The notes: generated from the sequence alone by a model not told the origin. 64,000 nt of DNA from Bacteroidota bacterium (GCA_029560875.1 JAKQKB010000184.1:1-64000); one strand, 5' to 3'; counted from the stretch's first letter, positions 16,743 to 26,228 are shown. A program made the numbers and translations.

Positions 16743-17486
16743 ATGAAAAGACTTGAGAATAAAGTTGCCATTATAACAGGCGGTGCTGCAGGTATTGGTG
16801 CTGCTACATCAATCAGATTTGCTGCTGAGGGAGCTGTAACCGTGATTTGGGATTTGGACGAAACCCGCGGTAACGAGTTGGCTGCCAAATTAACTGCCGA
16901 AGGCAAAACCGCGGTTTTTGCAAAGGTAAACACATCAAAGTACGACGAGATTGAGGCTGCAACCAAAGCCGTAATCGAAAAGTACGGTAAAATTGATATC
17001 CTTGTAAATAACGCTGGTATTACCCGCGACAGTACTTTAAAGAAAATGACCCCAGAGCTATGGCAGCAGGTTATTGATGTTAACCTAACAGGTGTTTTCT
17101 ACTGTACTAAGATTGTATCGGAGTACATGGTTGAGAAGAACTACGGCAGAATTATCAATACATCTTCGGTTGTTGCACTTTACGGTAACTTTGGCCAAAC
17201 CAACTACGTTGCTACAAAGGCAGGTTTAATTGGTATGACCAAAACCTTAGCTCGCGAGTTAGGTCGTAAAGGAATCACCGTAAATGCTGTTGCTCCTGGT
17301 TTTATTGCTACCGAAATGGTTGCAAAGATGCCTGAGAACGTATTGGATGGAATGAAAGCAAAAGTTCCTGCGGGACGTTTAGGTTTACCTGAGGAAATAG
17401 CTTCGGCTTACTTATTCCTAGCTTCCGATGAGGCTGCTTACATTAATGGAGCAACCTTAAGCGTTGACGGCGGAATGACTGTATAA
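16743..17486 (+). CDS. FabG/PhaB-type acetoacetyl-CoA reductase (SDR)
   Basis: A 247-residue short-chain reductase starting at 16743 (MKRLENK); an upstream in-frame start would overlap the hydratase gene. Seen: TGGAAGIG nucleotide loop, NNAG, catalytic Ser in INTSSV, and the YVATK (YxxxK) motif. An aspartate at the end of the second strand (VIWDLD, near residue 37) favours NADH over NADPH. In this context it should reduce acetoacetyl-CoA to (R)-3-hydroxybutyryl-CoA; a role as 3-oxoacyl-ACP reductase cannot be excluded. Confidence 0.85.
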   Translation: MKRLENKVAIITGGAAGIGAATSIRFAAEGAVTVIWDLDETRGNELAAKLTAEGKTAVFAKVNTSKYDEIEAATKAVIEKYGKIDILVNNAGITRDSTLKKMTPELWQQVIDVNLTGVFYCTKIVSEYMVEKNYGRIINTSSVVALYGNFGQTNYVATKAGLIGMTKTLARELGRKGITVNAVAPGFIATEMVAKMPENVLDGMKAKVPAGRLGLPEEIASAYLFLASDEAAYINGATLSVDGGMTV

Positions 17487-17584
17487 CATATTTTACCTTT
17501 TTTAACAAATTTCTATTGTTATTTCACTAACAATTAATTTTACTTTGAGGGTCTTTTAGTTAGGACCTTTAGGTATAAAATCAC

Positions 17585-17622
17585 AAGAGGTCATATCTGA
17601 AAAGATATGGCCTCTTGGTTTT
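17585..17622 (+). terminator. hairpin between fabG-like gene and bcd
   Basis: A 13-bp stem (AAGAGGTCATATC / GATATGGCCTCTT, one G-T pair), six-base loop and GGTTTT tail. It divides the butyrate block: bcd starts only 30 bases later. It may be a partial terminator that sets the ratio of the upstream genes to bcd-etf. Confidence 0.65.
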
Positions 17623-17651
17623 AGGGAGTTGTAATATTAAAATAACAATAG

Positions 17652-18791
17652 ATGGACTTTAGCTTATCAAAAACAGAAACTCTATTTCTGCAAATGATTA
17701 GAGAATTTGCGGATAAAGAGGTAAAACCCCTTGCCGCCGAAGTGGATGAGGAGGAGCGTTTCCCCGTTGAAACAGTTGAGAAAATGGCCAAACTCGGAAT
17801 AATGGGAATTCCTGTTCCTGTTGAGTATGGCGGCGCTGGAGGAAACAACGTTTTGTACTCAATGGCAGTGGAGGAACTTTCTGCGGCCTGCGCAACTACA
17901 GGAGTAATAGTTTCGGCACACACATCGCTATGCGCGGCTCCAATTCTGGAGTTTGGGAATAAAGAGCAAAAGGCTAAGTACCTACCCAAACTCGCCTCGG
18001 GCGAGTGGCTTGGTGCATTCGGATTAACCGAGCCCAACGCTGGTACCGATGCATCATCGCAGCAAACAATTGCCGTTGAGGATGGCGATAACTATATCCT
18101 GAACGGAAGCAAAATTTTTATCACTAACGCCGAGTACGGTCACGTTTATATCATCTTCGCAATGACCGATAAATCCAAAGGTGTTAAGGGAATTTCGGCT
18201 TTTATTGTCGAGAAGGATTTTCCTGGTTTTTCCGTTGGTAAGAAGGAGAAAAAAATGGGTATCCGTGGCTCCGCAACCTGCGAGCTTATTATGGAGAATT
18301 GCGTTGTACCGAAGGCTAACCTGCTAGGAAAAATTAACGAGGGCTTTTCTATTGCGATGAAGACTCTCGATGGTGGACGAATTGGTATTGCTGCTCAAGC
18401 GCTCGGTATTGCACAGGGTGCAATTAACGAAACAGTAAAGTATGTGAAGGAGCGTAAGCAATTCGGAAAGCCAATTTCAGCATTCCAAAATACCCAATTT
18501 CAGCTTGCCGATTTACAAACGCGCGTTGTTGCATCCAGATTACTGGTTCGTCAGGCTGCTTTCAAAAAGGATAAGGGTCAAAACTACTCTACCGAGGCGG
18601 CAATGGCAAAGCTATATGCTGCCGAAACGGCAATGGAGGTTACCAATAAGGCCATACAAATGCACGGAGGTTACGGTTACACCCGCGAATACCCCGTAGA
18701 GCGTATGTTCCGCGATGCAAAAATCACAGAGATTTACGAGGGAACATCGGAGGTGCAGCGTATGGTAATTTCAGCAGCATTGCTAAAATAA
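17652..18791 (+). CDS. bcd: butyryl-CoA dehydrogenase
   Basis: A 379-residue acyl-CoA dehydrogenase of the short-chain type that reduces crotonyl-CoA to butyryl-CoA. The FAD-binding segment FGLTEPNAGTDAS and the catalytic base Glu363 in IYEGTSEVQ are present. It is followed 34 bases later by etfB and etfA, the arrangement of Bcd-Etf complexes that can bifurcate electrons from NADH to crotonyl-CoA and ferredoxin. It serves both the lysine and the acetoacetyl-CoA branch. Confidence 0.94.
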   Translation: MDFSLSKTETLFLQMIREFADKEVKPLAAEVDEEERFPVETVEKMAKLGIMGIPVPVEYGGAGGNNVLYSMAVEELSAACATTGVIVSAHTSLCAAPILEFGNKEQKAKYLPKLASGEWLGAFGLTEPNAGTDASSQQTIAVEDGDNYILNGSKIFITNAEYGHVYIIFAMTDKSKGVKGISAFIVEKDFPGFSVGKKEKKMGIRGSATCELIMENCVVPKANLLGKINEGFSIAMKTLDGGRIGIAAQALGIAQGAINETVKYVKERKQFGKPISAFQNTQFQLADLQTRVVASRLLVRQAAFKKDKGQNYSTEAAMAKLYAAETAMEVTNKAIQMHGGYGYTREYPVERMFRDAKITEIYEGTSEVQRMVISAALLK

Positions 18792-18824
18792 TTTCCGAGT
18801 AGTTCATTTTAAAAAGTAGAGAGT

Positions 18825-19607
18825 ATGAAAATTGTAGTTTGTATAAAGCAAGTTCCAGATACAACCGAAATCAAGATAAATCCTACAACAGGAACATTAA
18901 TACGCGATGGTGTTCCAAGCATTATTAACCCCGATGATAAAGCGGGGCTAGAGTTGGCGTTGAGCCTAAAGGATAAGTTCAATGCTCATATCACGGTTAT
19001 AACTATGGGGCCAGCGCAAGCCGAGGATGTTTTACGCGAGGCCTACGCAATGGGCGTTGATAGGGCTATTCTGCTAACCGATAGAAAATTTGCTGGCGCC
19101 GATACCCTAGCAACATCGCACGCATTGGCAGGTGCATTGAGAAAACTTGAGTTCGATTTGCTTATAACTGGCCGACAAGCCATTGATGGCGATACCGCTC
19201 AGGTTGGCCCTCAAATAGCTGAACACTTGGACTTGCCACAGGTATCGTACTTGGAGCATCTCGATTTTGATGGTAAAAACACCTTTACGGTAAAACGCAG
19301 GGTTGAGGATGGCTACGAAATACTTCAGGTTGATGGTCCTTGCGTGGTTACCGTTCTTTCGGGAGCCTACAAGCCCCGATATATGACAGTAAGTGGAATT
19401 GTGGGAGCATATGAGAAAGAGGTTGAGTTTTGGGGTTTTGAACAGATAGATGTTGTGGAAAGCAAACTTGGACTAAAAGGCTCTCCTACGCGTGTTCACA
19501 AGGCATTCTCGAGGGGTGTAAAAGCGCCCGGAGAACTTTACGAGGTTGACACCAATGAGGCCGCTGGAATAATCATCAGCAAACTGAAAGAAAAATTCAT
19601 CATCTAA
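18825..19607 (+). CDS. etfB: electron transfer flavoprotein subunit beta
   Basis: A 260-residue EtfB with the typical start MKIVVCIKQVPDT and the segment ITGRQAIDGDTAQVGPQIAE, which forms the recognition and nucleotide-binding part. It transfers electrons to Bcd together with EtfA. Direct linkage to bcd points to a butyryl-CoA dehydrogenase partner. A bifurcating function is plausible but is not shown by the sequence alone. Confidence 0.95.
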   Translation: MKIVVCIKQVPDTTEIKINPTTGTLIRDGVPSIINPDDKAGLELALSLKDKFNAHITVITMGPAQAEDVLREAYAMGVDRAILLTDRKFAGADTLATSHALAGALRKLEFDLLITGRQAIDGDTAQVGPQIAEHLDLPQVSYLEHLDFDGKNTFTVKRRVEDGYEILQVDGPCVVTVLSGAYKPRYMTVSGIVGAYEKEVEFWGFEQIDVVESKLGLKGSPTRVHKAFSRGVKAPGELYEVDTNEAAGIIISKLKEKFII

Positions 19608-19618
19608 CTCTGAAAGAA

Positions 19619-20611
19619 ATGGAAATATCAGCATATAAAGGCGTTTTTGTTTTTGTTGAACAGCGCAAGGGCGAAATTCAAGGTGTTTCGTTAGAACTCA
19701 TAGGTAAAGCACGCGATTTGGCAGATGCTTTAAACGATAAAGTTTACGCAATTCTTCTAGGAAGCGGTATTTCGTATCAGGCAAATATGTTAATAGCTCA
19801 CGGTGCCGATGTGGTAATCTGCGCCGACGCACCAGAATTGAACGATTACCTTACCGAGCCATACACACAGGCCGTTTGCCATATTGTTAACGAGTACAAG
19901 CCAAACATTTTGATGCTTGGAGCAACCACAATTGGTCGCGATTTGGGTCCACGTTTATCGGCTCGTTTGGAAACAGGACTAACGGCAGATTGTACCAAAC
20001 TAGAGATATCGGACGACAAGGACTTGCTTATGACCCGTCCTGCATTTGGCGGGAACCTTATGGCAACAATTGTTTGCAAGGAGCATCGTCCGCAAATGAG
20101 TACTGTTCGTCCGGGAGTTATGCGTAGCCTTCCTGCTGATTCGTCGCGTAAGGGCGAAGTGGTTATGGTTAACATTCCGTTCAAAAAGGAGAAGTTTAGG
20201 GTAAAGCTTCTAAGCACCGTTAAGGAGAAAACCGAGATGGTTGATATAAGCGAGGCTAAAATTCTAATATCGTGTGGTAGAGGTATGGCTAACGCTGAAA
20301 GCTTAAAAACAGTAACCGATTTGGCTGAAACGCTCGATGCGCAGGTTTCGGCTTCAAGAGCCGTGGTTGATGCGGGATTAATTTCGCACGACCGTCAGGT
20401 TGGGCAAACCGGAAAAACCGTTCGACCCGATTTATACTTGGCGGTGGGAATTTCGGGAGCCATTCAACACCTTGCAGGTATGGAGGAGTCGGGCTACATT
20501 GTGGCAATCAACAAGGATAAGTTTGCGCCAATATTCCAAGTGGCAGACCTTGGTATTGTTGGCGATGCAAAACAGATAGTAAAGCAGCTTAATGAGCGGT
20601 TGAAAAAATAG
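19619..20611 (+). CDS. etfA: electron transfer flavoprotein subunit alpha
   Basis: A 330-residue EtfA. The C-terminal FAD domain is complete, with SRAVVDAG, the QVGQTGKTV loop and the final signature LYLAVGISGAIQHLAGM followed by VAINKDKFAPIFQVADLGIVGD. It begins 11 bases after etfB. A strong terminator follows, closing the butyrate unit. Confidence 0.95.
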   Translation: MEISAYKGVFVFVEQRKGEIQGVSLELIGKARDLADALNDKVYAILLGSGISYQANMLIAHGADVVICADAPELNDYLTEPYTQAVCHIVNEYKPNILMLGATTIGRDLGPRLSARLETGLTADCTKLEISDDKDLLMTRPAFGGNLMATIVCKEHRPQMSTVRPGVMRSLPADSSRKGEVVMVNIPFKKEKFRVKLLSTVKEKTEMVDISEAKILISCGRGMANAESLKTVTDLAETLDAQVSASRAVVDAGLISHDRQVGQTGKTVRPDLYLAVGISGAIQHLAGMEESGYIVAINKDKFAPIFQVADLGIVGDAKQIVKQLNERLKK

Positions 20612-20629
20612 ATTACTCTAGAAAGCAGA

Positions 20630-20664
20630 AAAGCCCCGAAAGTAAAAATATCGGGGCTTTTTTA
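20630..20664 (+). terminator. etfA terminator
   Basis: Perfect 10-bp stem AAAGCCCCGA / TCGGGGCTTT with an 11-base A-rich loop and a T-tract, 19 bases after the etfA stop. Confidence 0.85.
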
Positions 20665-20934
20665 TTGTAACAAATAGTATTCTGAGCACAAACGTTTTCG
20701 AACAGCAATTAAAGCTCTAACGAACCTGCTATCTGACATATAATTTTAAGCATCGGATTTTAACATTATTTGCCAATAATATTGTACTTTTGTAAGTTTT
20801 GATGCCTATTTATATTCAAATTGTAGGAAAATTTGTTTCGTGAGTAACAAATAGTAACACAACACTAGGATGTGTTAAATTTCTTTTAGTTTAATTTGGC
20901 AAAAAATTTTTGTAATAATCGAAAATCTATAGAT
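20665..20934 (+). promoter_or_regulatory. promoter and leader of the lysine block
   Basis: Contains a -7 box TACTTTTG at 20785-20792. A TTTG lies upstream at 20769-20772, but the spacing (12 bases) is too short, so the -33 element is uncertain. The resulting leader of about 140 bases has two weak hairpins (TTTGTT/AACAAA near 20838-20857 and AACACA/TGTGTT near 20860-20880). No lysine or cobalamin riboswitch pattern was recognised. Confidence 0.45.
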
Positions 20935-21591
20935 ATGAAGAACAAGTTTATCTCGGCTGAGGAAGCTGCTTCGATGGTTAAGGACGGTATGACCGTTATG
21001 ATTGGTGGTTTTATGGCTGTGGGTAGCCCACATAGCATTATCGCCAAAATGGTGGAGAAGGGTGTAAAAGACCTAACAATAATTTGTAACGATACCGCTT
21101 TTCCCGACAAGGGAATTGGCCTGCTTATAGCCAACAAACAGGTAAAAAGGGTTATCACTTCGCATATCGGAACAAATCCTTGCACAATTGAGCAATTCAA
21201 CAACAAAGAGATAAGCATTGAGTTTAACCCACAAGGAACTCTTGCCGAGCGTGTTCGTTGCGCTGGTGCTGGCCTTGGTGGATTTTTAACCCCAACAGGT
21301 ATTGGAACTATTGTTGAGGAAGGAAAGCAAAAAATAAACATCGATGGTCGCGATTACCTTTTGGAAAAGCCATTACGTGCCGATATCGCTTTGCTAGGAG
21401 CGAGCATCTCCGATAACATTGGAAATTTGGTTTACAAGGGTTCGTCTCAGAACTTCAACCCAGTTATGGCAACCGCAGCCGATATTGTGATTGCCGAGGC
21501 TGAGGAGGTTGTTGAGGTTGGACAAATTAACCCCGAGAACGTTAAAACACAATCGATTTTTGTAACTCACATTGTAAAAAAATCAATCTAA
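20935..21591 (+). CDS. atoD: 3-oxoacid (butyrate-acetoacetate) CoA-transferase subunit A
   Basis: A 218-residue alpha subunit of a class I CoA transferase; start at 20935 (MKNKFIS). The glycine-rich CoA-binding segment MIGGFMAVGSPHSI (near 22-35) and the later CAGAGLGGFLTPTG are typical. It must pair with the B subunit encoded at 14388. It stands first in the lysine block, 12 bases before kal, so the transferase is only complete when both units are expressed. Confidence 0.92.
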   Translation: MKNKFISAEEAASMVKDGMTVMIGGFMAVGSPHSIIAKMVEKGVKDLTIICNDTAFPDKGIGLLIANKQVKRVITSHIGTNPCTIEQFNNKEISIEFNPQGTLAERVRCAGAGLGGFLTPTGIGTIVEEGKQKINIDGRDYLLEKPLRADIALLGASISDNIGNLVYKGSSQNFNPVMATAADIVIAEAEEVVEVGQINPENVKTQSIFVTHIVKKSI

Positions 21592-21603
21592 AATATTAAT
21601 GCT

Positions 21604-21990
21604 ATGGATAGTAAAGTGATGATTAGGGTTAGGATGAGCTCACACGATGCTCATTACGGTGGAAATTTAGTTGATGGCGCAAAAATGCTTCAACTTTTTG
21701 GCGATGTGGCAACTGAACTTTTGATTAGACACGATGGCGACGAGGGTCTTTTCAAAGCATACGATAACGTTGAGTTTATTGCTCCTGTTTATGCAGGCGA
21801 TTACATTGAGGCTGTTGGCGAGATAACCAACGTTGGAAATACCTCACGTAAAATGACCTTTGAGGCTCGTAAGGTAATTGTTCCTCGTCCCGATATTTCA
21901 GACTCCGCTTGCGACCTTCTTGCAGAACCTATTGTTGTTTGCCGTGCAAGTGGTACCTGTGTTGTTCCAAAAAATTGTCAACGTAAATAA
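21604..21990 (+). CDS. kal: 3-aminobutyryl-CoA ammonia-lyase
   Basis: A 128-residue hot-dog-fold enzyme that removes ammonia from L-3-aminobutyryl-CoA to give crotonyl-CoA in lysine fermentation. Family features seen are [20 protein letters not shown] near the N-terminus and the central [18 protein letters not shown] strand-turn-strand. Size and position between the CoA-transferase gene and kce match the characterised Fusobacterium and Clostridium clusters. Confidence 0.92.
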   Translation: MDSKVMIRVRMSSHDAHYGGNLVDGAKMLQLFGDVATELLIRHDGDEGLFKAYDNVEFIAPVYAGDYIEAVGEITNVGNTSRKMTFEARKVIVPRPDISDSACDLLAEPIVVCRASGTCVVPKNCQRK

Positions 21991-22001
21991 CCAACCTAGC
22001 T

Positions 22002-22826
22002 ATGGAAAAACTAATTATCACCGCTGCTATTTGTGGTGCCGAGGTAACCAAGGAGCAGAACCCTGCGGTTCCTTACACCGTTGAGGAGATTGTAAGAGAA
22101 GCTAAATCGGCAGTTGATGCTGGTGCAGCCATTGTTCACCTCCACGTTCGTTGGGACGATGGTAGACCTACTCAGGATAAGGGTCGTTTTAAGGAGTGCA
22201 TTGATGCTATCCTTAAGGTTTGCCCCGATGTGATTATTATTCCATCTACTGGTGGTGCTGTGGGAATGACTGCCGAGGAGCGTTTACAGCCAACCGAGTT
22301 GCCAATTGAAATGGCCACACTTGATTGCGGTACCTGCAATTTTGGCGACGAGGTATTTGAGAACACCATGCCAATGATGCGCGATTTTGGTAAACGTATG
22401 ATGGCGAACAACATCAAGCCAGAGTATGAATGCTTTGAGATGGGGCATTTGGACACAATCCTGAATATGGTTAAAAAGGGACAAGCCCCAGGCGCTCCCC
22501 TACACTTCAACTTTGTACTAGGCGTTCCTGGTTGTACTCCAGCAACAGTTAGTAACCTTGCTTGGTTAGTTAATGCAATTCCAGCAGGCTCTACTTGGTG
22601 TGCTACAGGTGTTGGTCGCCACGAGTTCTTACTTGCTGCACCTGCAATTGCTATGGGCGGTAACGTAAGGGTTGGTTTTGAGGATAACCTTTACCTTGAA
22701 AAAGGCGTGCTTGCAAAATCCAACGGTGAGTTAGTTGCCAAGGTTGTTCGCATTGCAAAAGAACTTGGTCGCGAAGTGGCAACATCGGCCGAGGCTAGAG
22801 AAATTTTAGGTCTTAAGAAAAAATAG
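22002..22826 (+). CDS. kce: 3-keto-5-aminohexanoate cleavage enzyme
   Basis: A 274-residue Zn-dependent BKACE-family enzyme. It condenses 3-keto-5-aminohexanoate with acetyl-CoA to give 3-aminobutyryl-CoA and acetoacetate. The Zn ligands His46 and His48 (VHLHVRWDDG) and the likely third ligand Glu227 (VGFED) are present, at the positions known from the studied enzyme. Located 11 bases after kal and 27 before the first kdd. Confidence 0.94.
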   Translation: MEKLIITAAICGAEVTKEQNPAVPYTVEEIVREAKSAVDAGAAIVHLHVRWDDGRPTQDKGRFKECIDAILKVCPDVIIIPSTGGAVGMTAEERLQPTELPIEMATLDCGTCNFGDEVFENTMPMMRDFGKRMMANNIKPEYECFEMGHLDTILNMVKKGQAPGAPLHFNFVLGVPGCTPATVSNLAWLVNAIPAGSTWCATGVGRHEFLLAAPAIAMGGNVRVGFEDNLYLEKGVLAKSNGELVAKVVRIAKELGREVATSAEAREILGLKKK

Positions 22827-22853
22827 TGTTAATAATATAAATAATTTGATAAA

Positions 22854-23894
22854 ATGAAGAAGGGAAATAAGTACGGAACCCACAGGGTTATTGAGCCAAA
22901 AGGTGTTTTACCTCAACCAGCTAATAAGATTGACAACAATATGGATGAGATTTACGATAACGAAATTCTCATCGATGTACAAACATTAAATATTGACTCA
23001 GCATCGTTTACCGACATTGAGGCTCGCGCTAATGGCGACCACAAAAGAATTGCTGAGATTATGATGGAAATTGTAGAGAAACAAGGAAAACACCGTAATC
23101 CTTGGACTGGTTCAGGTGGTATGCTACTTGGTACAGTTGAGAAAATTGGCGATGCGCTTGCTGGAAAAATCGACCTAAAGGTTGGCGATAAAATTGCCAC
23201 TTTGGTTTCTCTTTCATTAACCCCACTTCGTATCGACAAAATCAAAGAAATCCGTGCTGATGTTGACCAAGTTGATATCGATGGTAAAGCAATTCTTTTC
23301 GAGAGCGGTATCTACGCAAAAATTCCTACCGATATTCCTGCAAAACTTGCTCTTTCGGCTCTTGACGTTGCTGGTGCTCCTGCTCAAACCGCAAAATTGG
23401 TTAAACCTGGCGATACAGTTCTTATCATTGGCGCTGGTGGAAAATCGGGTATGCTTTGCTGCTACGAGGCAAAACGTAGGGCTGGTGTAACAGGTAAGGT
23501 TATTGGTCTTTGCCATAGCCAAAAGAGTGCCGATAGATTAATCGACCTTGGTTTCTGCGACCACGTTTTCACTGCCGATGCAACTCAACCAGTTCCAGTT
23601 CTTGAGAAGATGGAAGAGTTAACAGGTGGTCAAATGGCCGACGTTACAATCAACAACGTAAATATCAACGATACCGAGATGACAAGTATTCTTTGCACAA
23701 AGGATACCGGTGTTGTTTACTTCTTCTCAATGGCAACAAGCTTTACAAAAGCTGCATTGGGTGCTGAGGGTGTTGGTAGCGATGTAACTATGATTGTTGG
23801 TAATGGTTACACCAAAGGCCATGCTGCTATTACACTTGAGATTCTTCGCGAGAGCGAGAAACTTCGTAAGGTATTCACAGAGCTTTACGCATAG
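22854..23894 (+). CDS. kdd: L-erythro-3,5-diaminohexanoate dehydrogenase, paralogue 1
   Basis: A 346-residue medium-chain-type dehydrogenase that oxidatively deaminates 3,5-diaminohexanoate to 3-keto-5-aminohexanoate. The nucleotide fold shows IIGAGGKSGMLCCYEAK. The segment at the end of the second strand reads GLCHSQKSADRL, with no acidic residue where NAD-dependent enzymes usually have one. The neighbouring paralogue has glutamate there. The N-terminus (GTHRVIEPKGVLPQPA) and the C-terminal [17 protein letters not shown] are shared with paralogue 2. This copy may thus prefer NADP+. Confidence 0.9.
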   Translation: MKKGNKYGTHRVIEPKGVLPQPANKIDNNMDEIYDNEILIDVQTLNIDSASFTDIEARANGDHKRIAEIMMEIVEKQGKHRNPWTGSGGMLLGTVEKIGDALAGKIDLKVGDKIATLVSLSLTPLRIDKIKEIRADVDQVDIDGKAILFESGIYAKIPTDIPAKLALSALDVAGAPAQTAKLVKPGDTVLIIGAGGKSGMLCCYEAKRRAGVTGKVIGLCHSQKSADRLIDLGFCDHVFTADATQPVPVLEKMEELTGGQMADVTINNVNINDTEMTSILCTKDTGVVYFFSMATSFTKAALGAEGVGSDVTMIVGNGYTKGHAAITLEILRESEKLRKVFTELYA

Positions 23895-23932
23895 TAAACC
23901 ATTTTCAGGATTTATTACAGCTAGCAAATTAT

Positions 23933-24967
23933 ATGAAGCAAGGATGTAGATACGGAACTCATAGAGTTTTAGAGCCAAAGGGAACTTTACCTCAGCCAGC
24001 ACAAAAGCTCGATAATACCATGGAGCTTTACGATAACGAGATGCTGATTTCGGTAAAAACGCTGAATATTGATTCGGCCAGCTTTACTCAAATTAAAACG
24101 GCTTGCAATGGCGATACCGACCGTATGGCTAAAATGATTACCGACATTGTAGCTGAGCGTGGAAAAATGCAGAATCCTGTTACTGGTTCTGGAGGTATGC
24201 TTATTGGTACAGTTAAGGCCATTGGTCCTAGTTTTCCTGCTGCAGGAGTAAAGATAGGTGATACAATTGCTACGCTGGTTTCGCTTTCGCTTACACCGCT
24301 GAAAATTCATAAAATTATCAGTGTAAATCCCAAAAACGACCAGGTGGATGTTGAGGCCGAAGCTATTCTTTTTGAAAGCGGCATTTTCGCTGTCCTTCCC
24401 AATGATATACCCGAGAAACTTGCTCTTGCTGCACTCGATGTTGCTGGTGCACCAGCACAGGTAGACCGTTTGGTTAAAGAGGGCGATACCGTGTGCATTA
24501 TTGGCGGTGGTGGTAAATCGGGCGTTCTTTGTTGCTACCAAGCAATGCAGAATGCTACACGTACAGGAAAGGTTATTGTGGTGGAGTATTCGGAGGAAAA
24601 CGCTCGCCGAATTTCTGAAATGAAATTGGCCGACCACGTTATTATTGCCGATGCAACAAATGTAATGGACGTTTACAACAAGGTTACTGCCATTACTGGC
24701 CCAAGGGGTTGCGATGTGGTTATCAACAACGTGAACGTTCCTAACACTGAGATGACATCAATTCTTATTACCAAAGGCAACGGATGCGTTTACTTCTTCT
24801 CAATGGCTACCTCGTTTACAAAAGCTGCTCTTGGCGCTGAGGGTGTTGGTAAGGATATCAACCTAATTGTAGGAAATGGTTATGCAAAAGGTCACGCCGA
24901 CCTTACTCTTAGCATAATTAGGGAATCAGAGGATATACGTAATTTATTTAATAAACTGTATGTTTAA
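23933..24967 (+). CDS. kdd: L-erythro-3,5-diaminohexanoate dehydrogenase, paralogue 2
   Basis: A 344-residue paralogue of the preceding gene, similar over its whole length (roughly 55-60 per cent by eye) and therefore an old tandem duplication. The dinucleotide loop is [17 protein letters not shown], and the second strand ends [12 protein letters not shown]. The glutamate there is the usual sign of NAD+ binding. Its last eight bases overlap the ATG of kamA, so it is translationally linked to that gene. It is probably the main catabolic NAD-dependent enzyme. Confidence 0.9.
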   Translation: MKQGCRYGTHRVLEPKGTLPQPAQKLDNTMELYDNEMLISVKTLNIDSASFTQIKTACNGDTDRMAKMITDIVAERGKMQNPVTGSGGMLIGTVKAIGPSFPAAGVKIGDTIATLVSLSLTPLKIHKIISVNPKNDQVDVEAEAILFESGIFAVLPNDIPEKLALAALDVAGAPAQVDRLVKEGDTVCIIGGGGKSGVLCCYQAMQNATRTGKVIVVEYSEENARRISEMKLADHVIIADATNVMDVYNKVTAITGPRGCDVVINNVNVPNTEMTSILITKGNGCVYFFSMATSFTKAALGAEGVGKDINLIVGNGYAKGHADLTLSIIRESEDIRNLFNKLYV

Positions 24968-26216
24968 TTTTCAGAATAAAAGCAGACGTCAGGAGTTTTT
25001 TCCTAACGTATCGGACAACGATTGGAACGACTGGAAGTGGCAAGTTCGTAATCGTATAGAGACACTTGAGGAGTTAAAAAAGTACATCAACTTAACCGCT
25101 GAGGAGGAAGAGGGTATTCGTAAATCGCTACAAACCCTTCGTATGGCTATCACTCCATACTACCTATCGTTGGTTGACCCAAATAACCCAAACTGTCCAG
25201 TTCGTAAGCAAGCAATCCCTTCTGCTGCGGAGACACACACTTCGGCAGCCGATTTGTTGGACCCATTGCACGAGGATGGCGATTCACCAGTTCCTGGCCT
25301 AACACACAGATATCCTGATAGGGTTCTTTTCCTTATCACTGATATGTGCTCAATGTACTGCCGCCACTGTACTCGCCGTAGGTTTGCAGGTCAAAAAGAT
25401 GCAGCAACTCCAAAGGATAATATCACTAAAGGAATTGAGTATATTGCAAATCACCCAGAGGTGCGCGATGTTCTACTTTCTGGTGGTGATGCGCTACTTG
25501 TTAGCGATGGTATTTTAGAAGATATTATTGCTCGCCTTCGTGCAATTCCTCACGTGGAAATTATCCGTATCGGAAGTCGTGTTCCTGTGGTTCTTCCACA
25601 GCGTATTACCGACGATTTGGTGAATATGCTTAAGAAGTATCACCCAGTATGGCTAAACACTCACTTCAATCACTCTAACGAGGTTACACCCGAGAGCGTT
25701 GAGGCTTGTAACAAACTAGCCAATGCAGGTGTGCCACTAGGAAACCAATCGGTTCTACTTCGTGGAGTTAACGATTGTCCAAACGTGATGAAGAAGTTGG
25801 TTCACAACTTGGTTAAGATGCGTGTTCGTCCTTACTACATCTACCAATGCGACCTTTCGATGGGTCTTGAGCACTTTAGAACACCTGTTTCTAAAGGTAT
25901 CGAGATTATTGAGAGTTTACGCGGACATACTTCGGGTTACGCTGTTCCAACATTTGTGGTTGATGCTCCAGGCGGCGGTGGTAAAACACCAGTTATGCCT
26001 CAGTACGTTATTTCGCAAATGCCGGGCAAGGTTATCCTTCGTAACTTCGAGGGAGTTATTACAACCTACACTGAGCCTACCGATTACAAGAACGAGTGCC
26101 AGTGCGATGATTGCAAAAGCCATAAATTTGAGGATGGTATTGCAGGCTTAATGCATGGCGACCAGCTTTCAATTGAGCCAGAGAAGTTGACCCGTAAAAT
26201 GAGGAATATTCATTAA
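24960..26216 (+). CDS. kamA: lysine 2,3-aminomutase
   Basis: A 418-residue radical SAM, PLP-dependent enzyme converting L-lysine to L-beta-lysine. Cluster cysteines Cys130, Cys134 and Cys137 (CSMYCRHC), SGGDALL (174-180), substrate aspartates Asp298 (QCDLSMG) and Asp335 (VVDAPGGGG) and the PLP lysine Lys342 are all present. A C-terminal cysteine cluster ([10 protein letters not shown]) matches the tail of the clostridial enzyme, which binds zinc. It overlaps kdd paralogue 2 by eight bases. This is a canonical KamA, unlike the paralogue at 11.5 kb. Confidence 0.96.
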   Translation: MFNFQNKSRRQEFFPNVSDNDWNDWKWQVRNRIETLEELKKYINLTAEEEEGIRKSLQTLRMAITPYYLSLVDPNNPNCPVRKQAIPSAAETHTSAADLLDPLHEDGDSPVPGLTHRYPDRVLFLITDMCSMYCRHCTRRRFAGQKDAATPKDNITKGIEYIANHPEVRDVLLSGGDALLVSDGILEDIIARLRAIPHVEIIRIGSRVPVVLPQRITDDLVNMLKKYHPVWLNTHFNHSNEVTPESVEACNKLANAGVPLGNQSVLLRGVNDCPNVMKKLVHNLVKMRVRPYYIYQCDLSMGLEHFRTPVSKGIEIIESLRGHTSGYAVPTFVVDAPGGGGKTPVMPQYVISQMPGKVILRNFEGVITTYTEPTDYKNECQCDDCKSHKFEDGIAGLMHGDQLSIEPEKLTRKMRNIH

Positions 26217-26228
26217 TAAGTTCTAGCG

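Noticed and set aside
20665-20934. Possible lysine or cobalamin riboswitch before the lysine block
   Set aside because: No conserved box of either class was recognised; only weak local hairpins.
23987-24637. 216-codon minus-strand frame opposite kdd paralogue 2
   Set aside because: Antisense shadow of a well-supported gene; Cys/His-rich nonsense composition.
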